DNA of 64,000 nucleotides, taken from positions 1 to 64,000 of the forward strand of contig NZ_AKJK01000087.1 of the NCBI RefSeq assembly GCF_000282375.1. The letters run 5' to 3'. The position numbers were made by a program, and so were the translations under genes. Of the stretch, positions 8,242-16,562 are shown one piece after another. Position 1 is the stretch's first letter, and the number at the start of each line of letters is the position of its first letter. Below the pieces are notes generated by a model. It had not been told where the DNA came from and made no database searches. It saw only the letters and a list, made by a program, of their open reading frames with translations. Source of the stretch: Pseudomonas sp. GM50. Its GTDB lineage: Bacteria > Pseudomonadota > Gammaproteobacteria > Pseudomonadales > Pseudomonadaceae.

Positions 8242-8585
8242 TGGAAGAAGTCATCGCAATCGCCATCGGTGTGCTGGCCGCGTCCGGCGTGTGGCTGTTG
8301 CTGCGGCCACGGACGTTCCAGGTGGTCATGGGCCTGTGCCTGCTGTCCTACGGCGTCAACCTGTTCATCTTCAGCATGGGCAGCCTGTTCATCGGCAAGG
8401 AGCCAAACATCAAGGATGGCGTGCCGCAGGATTTGCTGCACTACACCGACCCGTTGCCGCAAGCGTTGGTGCTGACCGCGATCGTCATCAGCTTCGCCAT
8501 GACCGCGTTGTTCCTGGTGGTGCTGCTCGCCTCCCGGGGCCTGACCGGTACCGACCATGTGGATGGCCGGGAGCCTAAAGAATGA
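8241..8585 (+). CDS. phaC: Mrp antiporter subunit C (NuoK-like)
   Basis: 114 residues with three membrane helices. It resembles NuoK, and FQVVMGLCLLSYGVNLFIFSM and LPQALVLTAIVISFAMTALFL are family hallmarks. The ATG overlaps the stop of subunit A by one base (TGATG), and its own stop overlaps the next start (ATGA), so translation is coupled and stoichiometry is probably controlled this way. It is a structural subunit of the cation/proton antiporter. Confidence 0.95.
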   Translation: MEEVIAIAIGVLAASGVWLLLRPRTFQVVMGLCLLSYGVNLFIFSMGSLFIGKEPNIKDGVPQDLLHYTDPLPQALVLTAIVISFAMTALFLVVLLASRGLTGTDHVDGREPKE

Positions 8586-10267
8586 ATCCGATGGCGCACC
8601 TGATCGCAGCCCCCATTCTGCTACCGCTGCTGACCGCCGCGGTGATGCTGATGCTGGGCGAGAAACACCGCCCGTTAAAGGCCAAAATCAATCTGCTCTC
8701 CAGCCTTCTGGGGCTGGGCATTGCCGTGATGCTGCTGCAATGGACGCAAACCACCGGCGTGCCCGGCTCCATCGGCGTGTATCTGCCGGGCAATTGGCAG
8801 GTGCCGTTCGGTATTGTGCTGGTGGTCGATCGCCTGTCGGCGCTGATGCTGGTGCTGACCGGGATCATCGGCGTCAGCGCCCTGCTGTTCGCCATGGCGC
8901 GCTGGGACGGCGCCGGTTCGAGTTTCCACGCGCTGTTCCAGATTCAGTTGATGGGCCTGTACGGCGCCTTCCTGACGGCGGACCTGTTCAACCTGTTCGT
9001 GTTTTTCGAAGTGCTGCTGGCCGCCTCTTACGGGCTGATGCTGCACGGTTCGGGCAGGGCGCGGGTGTCGTCGGGTCTGCATTACATCTCGATCAACCTG
9101 CTGGCCTCGTCACTGTTCCTGATTGGCGCGGCGCTGATCTACGGCGTCACCGGCACTTTGAACATGGCCGACCTGGCGCTGAAAATCCCGCTGGTGCCGG
9201 AAGCCGATCGCGGCTTGCTGCACGCCGGCGCGGCGATTCTGGCGGTGGCGTTCCTGGCCAAGGCCGGTATGTGGCCGCTGAACTTCTGGCTGGTGCCGGC
9301 CTACTCCGCGGCCAGTGCTCCGGTGGCGGCGATGTTCGCGATCATGACCAAGGTCGGCGTCTACACCTTGCTGCGTTTGTGGACGCTGCTGTTCTCCGGG
9401 CAGGCCGGGGCATCCGCATATTTTGGTGGCGACTGGCTGATCTACGGCGGCATGGCGACCATCGTTTGCGCCGCCGTGGCGATCCTCGCCGCGCAACGCC
9501 TTGAACGCATGGCCAGCCTGAGCATTCTGGTGTCGGCAGGCATTCTGTTGTCGGCCATCGGTTTCGCCCAGCCGAACCTGATCGGCGCGGCGCTGTTCTA
9601 TCTGGTCAGCTCGACCCTGGCCTTGAGCGCGCTGTTCCTGCTGGCCGAGTTGATCGAGCGCTCGCGTTCGGCCAACGAAATACCGCTGTTCGACGACGGC
9701 GAGCTGCTGCCACGGCCCCTCGAATCCTTGCAGCCGCCCAAAGGCTTCAACCTCGATGACGAACAGAAAGCCGTGGTCGGACAAGTGATTCCCTGGACCA
9801 TGGCGTTCCTCGGTCTGAGCTTCATCGCCTGCGCCCTGCTGATCATCGGCATGCCGCCGCTTTCAGGGTTTATCGGCAAACTCAGTCTGCTCAGCGCCCT
9901 GCTCAATCCGCTGGGTCTGGGTAATGGCAGCGACGAACCGATATCGAATGGCGCGTGGGCTCTGCTCGCCCTGTTGATCTTGTCCGGGTTGGCCTCGTTG
10001 ATCGCTTTCTCGCGTTTGGGCATCCAGCGTTTCTGGACCCCGCAAGAGCGGCCGTCACCCTTGCTGCGGCGCCTGGAATGCGTGCCAATCATCGTCCTGC
10101 TGGGGCTGAGCATTGCGCTGACGTTCAAGGCCGAACCGCTGCTGCGCTACACCCAAGCGGCGGCCGATGCATTGAACAACCCGCAGCAATACGTGATGGC
10201 GGTGCTCGAAACCCGTGTAATTCCAGGCCCGCAAGCCAAGACAGCGCTGCTGGAGGTGCAACCATGA
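8582..10267 (+). CDS. phaD: Mrp antiporter subunit D (NuoN/NuoM-like)
   Basis: 561 residues with about 14 membrane segments and a second proton_antipo domain. VFFEVLLAASYGLMLHG, LAKAGMWPLNFWLVPAYSAASAPVAAMFAIMTKVGVYTL and MASLSILVSAGILLSAIGF match the proton-translocating core. A hydrophilic stretch around residues 360-400 (SRSANEIPLFDDGELLPRPLE) interrupts the helices, as usual for this subunit in Pseudomonas. It overlaps both neighbouring genes by four bases. Confidence 0.95.
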   Translation: MNPMAHLIAAPILLPLLTAAVMLMLGEKHRPLKAKINLLSSLLGLGIAVMLLQWTQTTGVPGSIGVYLPGNWQVPFGIVLVVDRLSALMLVLTGIIGVSALLFAMARWDGAGSSFHALFQIQLMGLYGAFLTADLFNLFVFFEVLLAASYGLMLHGSGRARVSSGLHYISINLLASSLFLIGAALIYGVTGTLNMADLALKIPLVPEADRGLLHAGAAILAVAFLAKAGMWPLNFWLVPAYSAASAPVAAMFAIMTKVGVYTLLRLWTLLFSGQAGASAYFGGDWLIYGGMATIVCAAVAILAAQRLERMASLSILVSAGILLSAIGFAQPNLIGAALFYLVSSTLALSALFLLAELIERSRSANEIPLFDDGELLPRPLESLQPPKGFNLDDEQKAVVGQVIPWTMAFLGLSFIACALLIIGMPPLSGFIGKLSLLSALLNPLGLGNGSDEPISNGAWALLALLILSGLASLIAFSRLGIQRFWTPQERPSPLLRRLECVPIIVLLGLSIALTFKAEPLLRYTQAAADALNNPQQYVMAVLETRVIPGPQAKTALLEVQP

Positions 10268-10752
10268 AGCGTCTGTTTCCTGCACCGTGGCTGTCGTTGG
10301 CGTTGTGGCTGCTGTGGCTGGTGTTGAACCTGTCGATGAGCCCCGGCAATCTACTGCTGGGCGCCATGCTGGGGTTCTGCGCGCCGTTGATGATGCGCAA
10401 GCTGCGGCCGCTGCCGATCCGCATTCGTCGGCCTGGGGTGATCCTGCGTTTGTTCTTGCTGGTCGGGCGCGACGTGATCGTGTCCAACCTCGCCGTGGCC
10501 TGGGGCGTGCTCAACGCAGGCCGTCGTGCGCCTCGCTCGCAGTTCATCAAGGTGCCGCTGGATTTGCGCGATGCCAACGGCCTGGCGGCGCTGTCGATGA
10601 TCTGTACGGTGGTCCCCGGCACGGTCTGGTCGGAATTGGCGCTCGATCGCAGCATTCTGTTGCTGCACGTCTTCGATCTGGATGACGAAAGCCAATTCAT
10701 CCAGCACTTCAAGACGACCTACGAGCGCCCCTTGATGGAGATCTTCGAATGA
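10264..10752 (+). CDS. phaE: Mrp antiporter subunit E
   Basis: 162 residues. The ATG at 10264 sits in an ATGA overlap with subunit D and begins MKRLFPAPWLSLALWLLWLVLNLSM, a normal MnhE membrane start; the longer open frame upstream is only a shadow of subunit D. Two N-terminal helices are followed by a cytoplasmic domain with LAALSMICTVVPGTVWSEL and the LLLHVFDLDDE segment characteristic of the family. Small subunits such as E are needed for assembly and activity of the antiporter. Confidence 0.95.
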   Translation: MKRLFPAPWLSLALWLLWLVLNLSMSPGNLLLGAMLGFCAPLMMRKLRPLPIRIRRPGVILRLFLLVGRDVIVSNLAVAWGVLNAGRRAPRSQFIKVPLDLRDANGLAALSMICTVVPGTVWSELALDRSILLLHVFDLDDESQFIQHFKTTYERPLMEIFE

Positions 10753-11027
10753 GCGCATTGCTGTCGAACGCGATCCTGCTGAGCCTGTTCATCTTTTCGA
10801 TGGCGATGATTCTGACCCTGATCCGGCTGTTCAAGGGCCCGTCGGCCCAGGATCGGGTTCTGGCCCTGGATTACCTGTACATCATCGCCATGCTGATGAT
10901 GCTCGCGCTGGGCATTCGTTATGCCAGTGACACTTACTTCGAGGCGGCGCTGCTGATCGCCCTGTTCGGCTTCGTCGGCTCGTTTGCCCTGGCCAAATTC
11001 CTGCTGCGTGGCGAGGTGATCGAATGA
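10749..11027 (+). CDS. phaF: Mrp antiporter subunit F
   Basis: 92 residues, three membrane helices. RLFKGPSAQDRVLALDYLY is the recognisable MnhF motif between helices one and two, followed by DTYFEAALLIALFGFVGSFALAKFLLRG. ATGA-type overlap at both ends keeps it coupled to subunits E and G. Confidence 0.94.
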   Translation: MSALLSNAILLSLFIFSMAMILTLIRLFKGPSAQDRVLALDYLYIIAMLMMLALGIRYASDTYFEAALLIALFGFVGSFALAKFLLRGEVIE

Positions 11028-11386
11028 GGCCTGAACTGTCTTTGTGGGTGGAAATAGCAGTGGCGATTCTGCTGGTGCTGAGCAGCCTGTTTACGCTGAT
11101 CGGTGCGGTCGGGTTGTTGCGGATGAAGGATTATTTCCAGCGCATGCACCCGCCGGCGCTGGCCTCGACCTTGGGCGCGTGGTGCGTGGCATTGGCTTCG
11201 ATCATTTACTTTTCGGCGCTCAACTCGGCGCCGGTGCTGCATGCCTGGCTGATCCCGATTCTGTTGTCGATCACCGTGCCGGTGACCACGCTGCTGCTGG
11301 CCCGGGCGGCACTGTTTCGCAAGCGCATGGCGGGGGATGATGTGCCGGCTGAGGTGAGTAGTCGGCGCACCGAAAGCGGGAGTTGA
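11024..11386 (+). CDS. phaG: Mrp antiporter subunit G
   Basis: 120 residues, three membrane helices, last gene of the operon. The MnhG/PhaG motif IGAVGLLRMKDYFQRMHPPALASTLGAW is plain. A hydrophilic tail (RMAGDDVPAEVSSRRTESGS) ends the protein. No strong terminator follows; the next feature is a REP doublet that could act as a transcript-end hairpin. Confidence 0.95.
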   Translation: MRPELSLWVEIAVAILLVLSSLFTLIGAVGLLRMKDYFQRMHPPALASTLGAWCVALASIIYFSALNSAPVLHAWLIPILLSITVPVTTLLLARAALFRKRMAGDDVPAEVSSRRTESGS

Positions 11387-11417
11387 ATCCATAGGTTTGC
11401 GTTGAATTGCAGGACCT

Positions 11418-11486
11418 CTTCGCGGGCAAGCTTCGCTCCTACAGGTTATGCGCAGACCTTGTAGGAGCGAGGCTTGCCCGCGAAGC
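11418..11486. repeat. REP doublet (TAGGAGCGAGGCTTGCCCGCG subtype)
   Basis: Two inverted copies separated by about 15 bases form a long hairpin in the convergent gap between the Mrp operon and the DUF3995 gene. The left core has one change (AAGCTTCGC), showing drift. Confidence 0.88.
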
Positions 11487-11489
11487 TTT

Positions 11490-11927
11490 TCAGATCCAGG
11501 CCACTGCCAGCAATCCAGCCCCCAACACCACACACAACGGCGAATACGCCCACGTATCCAGCCGGGCAAACCTCGAGCCCTTCTCCTGCTTGAAAAACCC
11601 CACCAAATTCGAATCGCCAATCGCCCGGGCGAACATCAGCATCGCGATCGCGCTGATCACCCATTGCAGCGACCAGTGATGCACCGTGGGCAGATACAGC
11701 CCGACCCGCAGGCACACCAGCATCGCGATCAGCAGTAAACCCACCGCCACCAGCAACGTGGCAAAGCCCGACGGCTTGAACGCAGGCCTTGATGCCTCAC
11801 CGCCCTCCCCCGGCACGCGCGGCACCGCCGCCTCGCTGCCCCACTTGCCACCTACTGCCCAATACAGGTGGACCAGGCTGATCAATAAAAAGATTGCAGC
11901 AATCCATTGCGCGACCAATAGGCTCAT
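11490..11927 (-). CDS. DUF3995 domain integral membrane protein
   Basis: 145 residues from MSLLVAQW with four predicted membrane helices (residues about 5-25, 55-75, 85-100, 125-143). The N-terminal LVHLYWAVGGKWGSEAAVP pattern (His-x-Tyr-Trp-x-x-Gly-Gly) is the mark of the DUF3995 family; function unknown. An in-frame start 24 codons upstream (MTNTLTKTRKEV) has an AGGGG-like ribosome site and cannot be excluded. Monocistronic, with REP doublets on both sides. Confidence 0.75.
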   Translation of the reverse strand: MSLLVAQWIAAIFLLISLVHLYWAVGGKWGSEAAVPRVPGEGGEASRPAFKPSGFATLLVAVGLLLIAMLVCLRVGLYLPTVHHWSLQWVISAIAMLMFARAIGDSNLVGFFKQEKGSRFARLDTWAYSPLCVVLGAGLLAVAWI

Positions 11928-12013
11928 ATTCAGACATCCAGTGTGAAATGTCGCAGCAGGATGAACTTCCTTGCGCGTTTTTGTAAGGGTATTCGTCATT
12001 GACGCAATTCCCC

Positions 12014-12105
12014 TTGTGGGAGCGGGCTTGCTCGCGAAGACGGCGGCACATCCAACCTGGAGGTGACTGACAAACCGCTTTCGCGAGCAAGCCCGCTCCC
12101 ACACT
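12014..12105. repeat. REP doublet (GTGGGAGCGGGCTTGCTCGCG subtype)
   Basis: Forward and inverted cores with a spacer of about 38 bases sit between two minus-strand genes. This third subtype carries GGGCTTGC in place of GAGCCTGC. Confidence 0.88.
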
Positions 12106-12155
12106 GGATTCGCGTCGGCCAGAAATACCGGGATCAATCCAGTCCTCTGCCCCCT

Positions 12156-13172
12156 CTATTTCAGGGCGGCAGAAACTTTGTCCGCCACATCCTTCGGCAC
12201 CCAGGCCCGCCACACGTCCGGGTGCGCCTTCATGAACGCCTCCGCCGCTTGACGTGGCGGGGTGTGTTTTTCGCTCATGTCAGCCAGGGCCATGTTCAAC
12301 GCTTCGATCGGTAAATCGACCTTGGTGAAGAACTCGGCAATCTGCGGGTACTGTTTCTGAAATGGCGTGGACACGCCGATGGACAGCCTCGAGGGCAGCG
12401 AGCGAGTCGGTTTCGGATTGGGGTTGTCGGCGTCGGTCAGGGTTTTCCAGGCTTCGGCGTCGAACGGTGGCTCTTGCAACTGAATCAGCTTGAAGCGACC
12501 GAGCAACGGTGTCGGCGACCAGTAATAGAACAGGACCGGCTTGCCGCGACGAATCGACGAACTGATCTCGGCGTCCAGTGCCGCCCCCGAACCACTGCGA
12601 AAGTTCACGTAGCTGTCGTCCAGCCCATACGCCTTGAGCTTCTGCTTGTTGACCACTTCCGACGTCCAGCCGATCGGGCTGTTGAGAAAACGCCCCTTGC
12701 CCGGGGTTTCCGGGTCTTTGAACACGTCCTTGTAGCGTGGCAGATCGCTGACACTGCGCAGGCCCGGCGCCAGCGGCTTGATGCCCTTGGCCGGATCGCC
12801 CTTGATCACATACTCCGGCACCCACCAGCCCTCGGTGGCGCCTTTGACCGTGTCGCCCAGGCTCGCAACTTTGCCCTCGGCCTCAGCCTTGACCCAGACC
12901 GGGCTGCGACCGGCCCATTCTTCGCCAATGACCTGAATGTCATTGTTGGCCAATGCGGTCTCCAGGGTAATGGTCGTCCCCGGTAAGGTGTCGGTCGGCA
13001 AGCCGTAGCCCTTCTCGACGATGATCCGCAGGATATCGGTGATCAGGCTGCCGCTTTCCCAGTTCAGGTCGGCGAAATGGATCGGCGCCTGGGCAGCGAA
13101 CACCGGAACGGGTGAAGCCAATAAACCGAACGTGGCCAGGGTAGCGGCCAGTAACCGTCGAAATCCCTTCAT
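12156..13172 (-). CDS. Glycine betaine/proline-type ABC substrate-binding protein (orphan)
   Basis: 338 residues from MKGFRRLLAATLATFGLLASPVPVFA, a clear Sec signal peptide preceded by GAGGTG. The mature part is an OpuAC-type periplasmic binding protein: IHFADLNWESGSLITDILRIIVEKGYG at its start, EEWAGRSPVWVKAEAEGKV, and VLFYYWSPTPLLGRFKLIQL. The family binds quaternary amines such as betaine, choline or carnitine with aromatic residues; which one is not readable. No ATPase or permease gene is adjacent, so it must work with a transporter encoded elsewhere, as is common in Pseudomonas. The longer frame start (13232) is less likely because it would precede the signal peptide. Confidence 0.88.
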   Translation of the reverse strand: MKGFRRLLAATLATFGLLASPVPVFAAQAPIHFADLNWESGSLITDILRIIVEKGYGLPTDTLPGTTITLETALANNDIQVIGEEWAGRSPVWVKAEAEGKVASLGDTVKGATEGWWVPEYVIKGDPAKGIKPLAPGLRSVSDLPRYKDVFKDPETPGKGRFLNSPIGWTSEVVNKQKLKAYGLDDSYVNFRSGSGAALDAEISSSIRRGKPVLFYYWSPTPLLGRFKLIQLQEPPFDAEAWKTLTDADNPNPKPTRSLPSRLSIGVSTPFQKQYPQIAEFFTKVDLPIEALNMALADMSEKHTPPRQAAEAFMKAHPDVWRAWVPKDVADKVSAALK

Positions 13173-13255
13173 GCTTTTGCACCTCGTGCTGTTCACAGCA
13201 ATAGCAGGATGGCCTGACAAAGAAGACCGCAAGCCTCTGGATACTCAGTCAATTG

Positions 13256-13269
13256 ACTGTAGTAGAGGT
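13256..13269. promoter_or_regulatory. Perfect 14-bp palindrome upstream of the betaine-type binding protein
   Basis: CAGTCAATTGACTG is self-complementary and lies about 85 bases upstream of the binding-protein ATG. It could be an operator, but no regulator is adjacent and the assignment is by position only. Confidence 0.35.
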
Positions 13270-13291
13270 TCCTGCTTTCGAGGGGACTGGA

Positions 13292-13495
13292 TTACTTTTC
13301 GCAAGGTTCCTGCAAGCGCGCAAGCTCTCTTCTGACCATGCTGGCGTACGCCGCCGGACGCAACAGGTAGATCTGTGACGCCACCCAATTCAGCCAGCCC
13401 CCCTGCAGAACGGCCTTTTGAGCCAACAGACGCTGCGCCTCGGCGTGGGCACTGGCCTGGTTCTGTTCGTGGAAATCGGCGCGGGTCAGGGTCAT
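13292..13495 (-). CDS. Uncharacterised small protein (67 residues)
   Basis: Starts at MTLTRADFHEQNQASAHAEAQ, whose ATG overlaps the stop of the upstream gene (TAATG). It is mostly helical and hydrophilic, with an aromatic patch GGWLNWVASQIYLL in the middle and a basic end. No family recognised. The tight coupling and usual codon use support a real gene cotranscribed with the 149-residue protein before it. Confidence 0.6.
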   Translation of the reverse strand: MTLTRADFHEQNQASAHAEAQRLLAQKAVLQGGWLNWVASQIYLLRPAAYASMVRRELARLQEPCEK

Positions 13496-13944
13496 TACTC
13501 GCTGGCCTTGAAGGTCACCAGTTCGCCCTTGCGCCACTTGGCGGCCTTGGCGGTCACGGCTTTCAGGGTTTTGGTCAGGCCTTCCTGCAATTGTTGATGG
13601 GCCGCAAACACCATCACCACGCTATGACCTTCCTTGAACACAATGCCGTGGCCATCGGCGGTGGTCACGAACGCGTAATCCCCCAGCCCGTACACCGTCA
13701 GCTTGATTTCGCGGAACTTGATGTCCAGCTTGCCGCCTTCGCGACTGGGCAATACGGAGGCGCTGAAATGATCGCCGACCTTGAGTTTAAGCCCTGGTTT
13801 GTCATCCACCACCAGCGCTGATTCAGTGTCGAGCTCGGCAATGTAGATGCCTTCAGCGTTCTGTTCGGTGATGTAGACGAAACGTGACTGGAACTGTTTA
13901 ACCAGCTTTGCGCGCAAATCACCCAGTACGAACAAAGCATGCAT
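13495..13944 (-). CDS. Uncharacterised protein (149 residues)
   Basis: Taken from MHALFVLGDLRAKLVKQF; the frame stays open 48 codons further up but that part (GPLLIPGFDPGHLATPRHC) looks non-coding. The protein is rich in beta-type alternation (QFQSRFVYITEQNAEGIYIAEL, KLDIKFREIKLTVYGL), then a charged helical tail ending KWRKGELVTFKASE. No signal peptide, membrane helix or known catalytic motif. It is the first gene of a two-gene overlapping unit. Function unknown. Confidence 0.6.
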   Translation of the reverse strand: MHALFVLGDLRAKLVKQFQSRFVYITEQNAEGIYIAELDTESALVVDDKPGLKLKVGDHFSASVLPSREGGKLDIKFREIKLTVYGLGDYAFVTTADGHGIVFKEGHSVVMVFAAHQQLQEGLTKTLKAVTAKAAKWRKGELVTFKASE

Positions 13945-14375
13945 ATCGAGATTACTTACTGCCAAGGAAACATCCCCACATCTGAAAATGACGCCGTACG
14001 CGGGAAACGCGCACAGCAGAAAAAAGCGGCAATGCCGAGGTGTAGCCAAATGACCCGGGTCGAATCCTGGAATGAGCAGAGGGCCCATTCATCGCGAGGT
14101 TTGAGAAGATTACTGGAACATCCCTCACGTCGTCTTGCCTGGCGGTCGTCAGATGTTGAAGGAAAACGCCCTTCTGACGGCCAGATAAAACCGGATTACC
14201 AACTTTAGGGAAAATTCTCTTTAAAAAAAGCACTTTTCCGACATATCGCCAGTAAAAAATTGCTTTAGATGGGCACCAATCGCCAACCATTGATGGCGAT
14301 TCTAGAGCAGCCATGCTCACCGAGACTACCCATAACAACGTACACACGTCGGTAAAACCACGAAAAGGACTTCAT
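13945..14375. other. Intergenic region with a small hairpin, no gene seen
   Basis: This 430-base gap is AT-richer than its surroundings (14210-14270 holds several A and T runs). It has a 7-bp hairpin ATCGCCA/TGGCGAT at 14279-14300. It must contain divergent promoters for the 149-residue and the 82-residue genes, but no convincing -35/-10 pair could be fixed. Confidence 0.5.
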
Positions 14376-14624
14376 ATGTGCACACTGACTCACTTTGCCC
14401 AGGCTCATACTCGGCACACAAACGGCTCGTCACCTCTGCATTCGATGGTGCTTTGCCAGCAAGACTTCCTGCCCGAAGAGCGTCTGCTTCCACGTTTTCA
14501 GGTGGTATTGGCCGGAAACGCCTTTTTTCACATCAGGGAAATATCCACCGGACGTGTAAGAGGTTTCCGCGGCAATCATAACGAAGCCTGCGCCCTTGCC
14601 CGTTCACTCGAGGCACGCAGCTGA
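14376..14624 (+). CDS. Uncharacterised small protein (82 residues)
   Basis: Starts MCTLTHFAQAHTRHTNGSS, with AAAAGGA ideally spaced upstream. The C-terminal part (FQVVLAGNAFFHIREISTGRVRGFRGNHNEACALARSLE) looks like a compact folded unit with a turn at RGFRGNHN. Three Cys residues (2, 27, 72), no signal peptide. I do not recognise the family. Confidence 0.65.
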   Translation: MCTLTHFAQAHTRHTNGSSPLHSMVLCQQDFLPEERLLPRFQVVLAGNAFFHIREISTGRVRGFRGNHNEACALARSLEARS

Positions 14625-14781
14625 GGCACCTGCCGCTTTCACTTCTATAGACGTTTCGTCATGCCGGCGACTTAACTCAGCCGCCGGCAGGCAACTACTG
14701 CCATACTGCCCGACCAATGAAACCCGTCCACAGGGCGGACGGCGTTCAACACAACAACTATTTCCAAGGGAAGACTGCTAC

Positions 14782-15012
14782 GTGACGGAATTTGATATCG
14801 GTGAATTTTTTATCCGGGGCGAAGCCAGAGAGGTCGAAGGCGAATTCCAGGCGGTCATTATCATGCGCGCCAAACCGCCGTTGACCACTGTGACATATCA
14901 CCAGGTCGAAAAGGATCGCTGGTTCAAGACCGCGGATGTCGCGGCCGTCGCCGCCCAGGAAGCCGCGAAAGCCCTGAAGCTTGCCGTCGATGATGGGGCA
15001 TTGAAAGCCTGA
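14782..15012 (+). CDS. Uncharacterised small acidic protein (76 residues, GTG start)
   Basis: The GTG at 14782 follows AAGGGAAG and gives (M)TEFDIGEFFIRGEAREVEGEF; no in-frame ATG is available nearby, so the GTG decides the start. A predicted beta region (EFQAVIIMRAKPPLTTVTYHQVEKD) precedes an alanine-rich helix (AAVAAQEAAKALKLAVDDGALKA). No recognised domain. It is downstream of the 82-residue gene on the same strand, 157 bases apart, so cotranscription is uncertain. Confidence 0.65.
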   Translation: MTEFDIGEFFIRGEAREVEGEFQAVIIMRAKPPLTTVTYHQVEKDRWFKTADVAAVAAQEAAKALKLAVDDGALKA

Positions 15013-15087
15013 GATCGGAGGGGGGGAAGAGAGAGGTTTGCGGCGTGCCACCCTTGCACAGATAGCACGCCTTCATTCGATAACCGG

Positions 15088-15666
15088 TCAGATCAGTTTG
15101 CGCTTGACCGCTTCATCCAGCGTGTTTTGGGTCAGGTGCTTGAGCACCGCGTCCCCACGTTCATTGAACGGCAAGCCGACAACCAGCAAAATCTGCATCC
15201 AGGTACGCGTGCTCTCCTGTTTGACGATTTTGCCCAACACGTTGCCTTCACGATCCTTGAACACCGTTTCCAGCGTGAAGGTGTTGCTGAACGTTGTCGG
15301 AATCACGAAGAACGTGAAGCCGGTCAGCCAGGCACTCGCGACATTCCCCTGCTCGTTGTTAGTCAAAGTACTCGTCACGTACAGGTTCGAGTCGACCTTG
15401 TCCGTGGTCACGCTTTTGAACTGCCCGGACTCCTTGAAGGTTTCCAGCATGTGCTGTTCCACCAGCGCCGGATTGCCGACGCCACCCGACAGTTCGCCGT
15501 TGAATTGCTGCTGGGTGGTCACGTGCAGATAAGCGCTGGGCTTGTCCTGCCGGGCCTGCGCTGGCGGCCATTCGCCCACCGGCGCCAATTCATGCTGGGA
15601 ATAAGAAATGCAGCCTGTCAGGGTGCTGCTGATCAACAGCAGCAAAGTCAGAAGGTATTTATTCAT
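15088..15666 (-). CDS. Putative outer-membrane lipoprotein (192 residues)
   Basis: Starts MNKYLLTLLLLISSTLTGC, a type II signal peptide with lipobox LTGC (Cys at 19); residue +2 is Ile, so no inner-membrane retention signal. The mature part is beta-rich, with repeated VTSTLTNNEQGN and FTLETVFKDREGNVLGKI stretches. The start overlaps the end of the upstream lipoprotein gene by 8 bases, so the two are cotranscribed and probably act together at the cell envelope. Function unknown. Confidence 0.75.
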   Translation of the reverse strand: MNKYLLTLLLLISSTLTGCISYSQHELAPVGEWPPAQARQDKPSAYLHVTTQQQFNGELSGGVGNPALVEQHMLETFKESGQFKSVTTDKVDSNLYVTSTLTNNEQGNVASAWLTGFTFFVIPTTFSNTFTLETVFKDREGNVLGKIVKQESTRTWMQILLVVGLPFNERGDAVLKHLTQNTLDEAVKRKLI

Positions 15667-16291
15667 GGGCAGCCAGTTCCTTTGAAGGTGTACGCAACTG
15701 AGGGGTGGCACTGGCCAGCAATTGAGCGATCAGGGCACGCAACTGGGAACCGCCCAGACGCGGATTGAGATAGTCGGCGTTCCACATGCCGACATTTTTG
15801 TCGAGCTTGACTTGCTCGACCGATCTGGCCAGTTGCTTACCTTGACGGTCTTCGATGATCAGCTCGCCCGCGAGGTCATACTTATCGACATAAATCGGCC
15901 CATCGACCCAGATCCAGATAGTCAACGTCACCAGCGCGCCAGGGATGTACGCCGGATGCATGGTGCGTTTGCCTGCCAGTGAGGTCAGGTTGAATTTGAG
16001 CACCACGTCGTCTTCGCCCACCTTGGCCGGGAACGCCACAATGCGCTTGAAGTAGTCGCTCTTATCGACATAGGCGCTGACCTGCTCGGTCAGTTGCCGG
16101 CTGCCGTTGACACGCACCTTGTCGTCCAGGTCCGGGGCAGAAATCACCACGTCGCGGATCTCGGCACTACGATCGAGGGTGGACGGTGCGGGGCTCAAGG
16201 GCTCGCCAATGGGCCCCAGCGGCGTGAAAGACACACAACCAGTCAACGACAGGCCTAGTGCGATAGCCATCAGATAAACAAGACGCTTCAC
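15659..16291 (-). CDS. Putative outer-membrane lipoprotein (210 residues)
   Basis: MKRLVYLMAIALGLSLTGC is a lipoprotein signal with Cys at 19 followed by Val. The mature part carries RSAEIRDVVISAPDLDDKVRVNGSRQLTEQV, then a beta-rich body (DDVVLKFNLTSLAGKRTM, KYDLAGELIIEDRQGKQLARSV). It precedes and overlaps the second lipoprotein gene. Both have the look of GNA1162/LPS-type envelope lipoproteins, but I do not assign a family. Confidence 0.75.
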   Translation of the reverse strand: MKRLVYLMAIALGLSLTGCVSFTPLGPIGEPLSPAPSTLDRSAEIRDVVISAPDLDDKVRVNGSRQLTEQVSAYVDKSDYFKRIVAFPAKVGEDDVVLKFNLTSLAGKRTMHPAYIPGALVTLTIWIWVDGPIYVDKYDLAGELIIEDRQGKQLARSVEQVKLDKNVGMWNADYLNPRLGGSQLRALIAQLLASATPQLRTPSKELAAHE

Positions 16292-16562
16292 TGCTTACAT
16301 CCTTTTCATGCGGGATCGGGGGCGGGTCGGCTCGAAAGACATCGCGCAAGGAATGGGCAGATCAGCACCGCAAGGCGCTAAACCGGAACAACGACATCCC
16401 TGTACGGATTCTTTGAATGACAGCTTGGTGACGCCAAAAAAATGCGATGGCATCGTAAGCGCTGAAACAACAACAGGCAATAGCCTAGTGCCATCATTGG
16501 TGGCGAAATCGCAGAAAGCTGCTAAACCCTATCGAACTCTTGAATCCCGCAAGGAGACAAAG

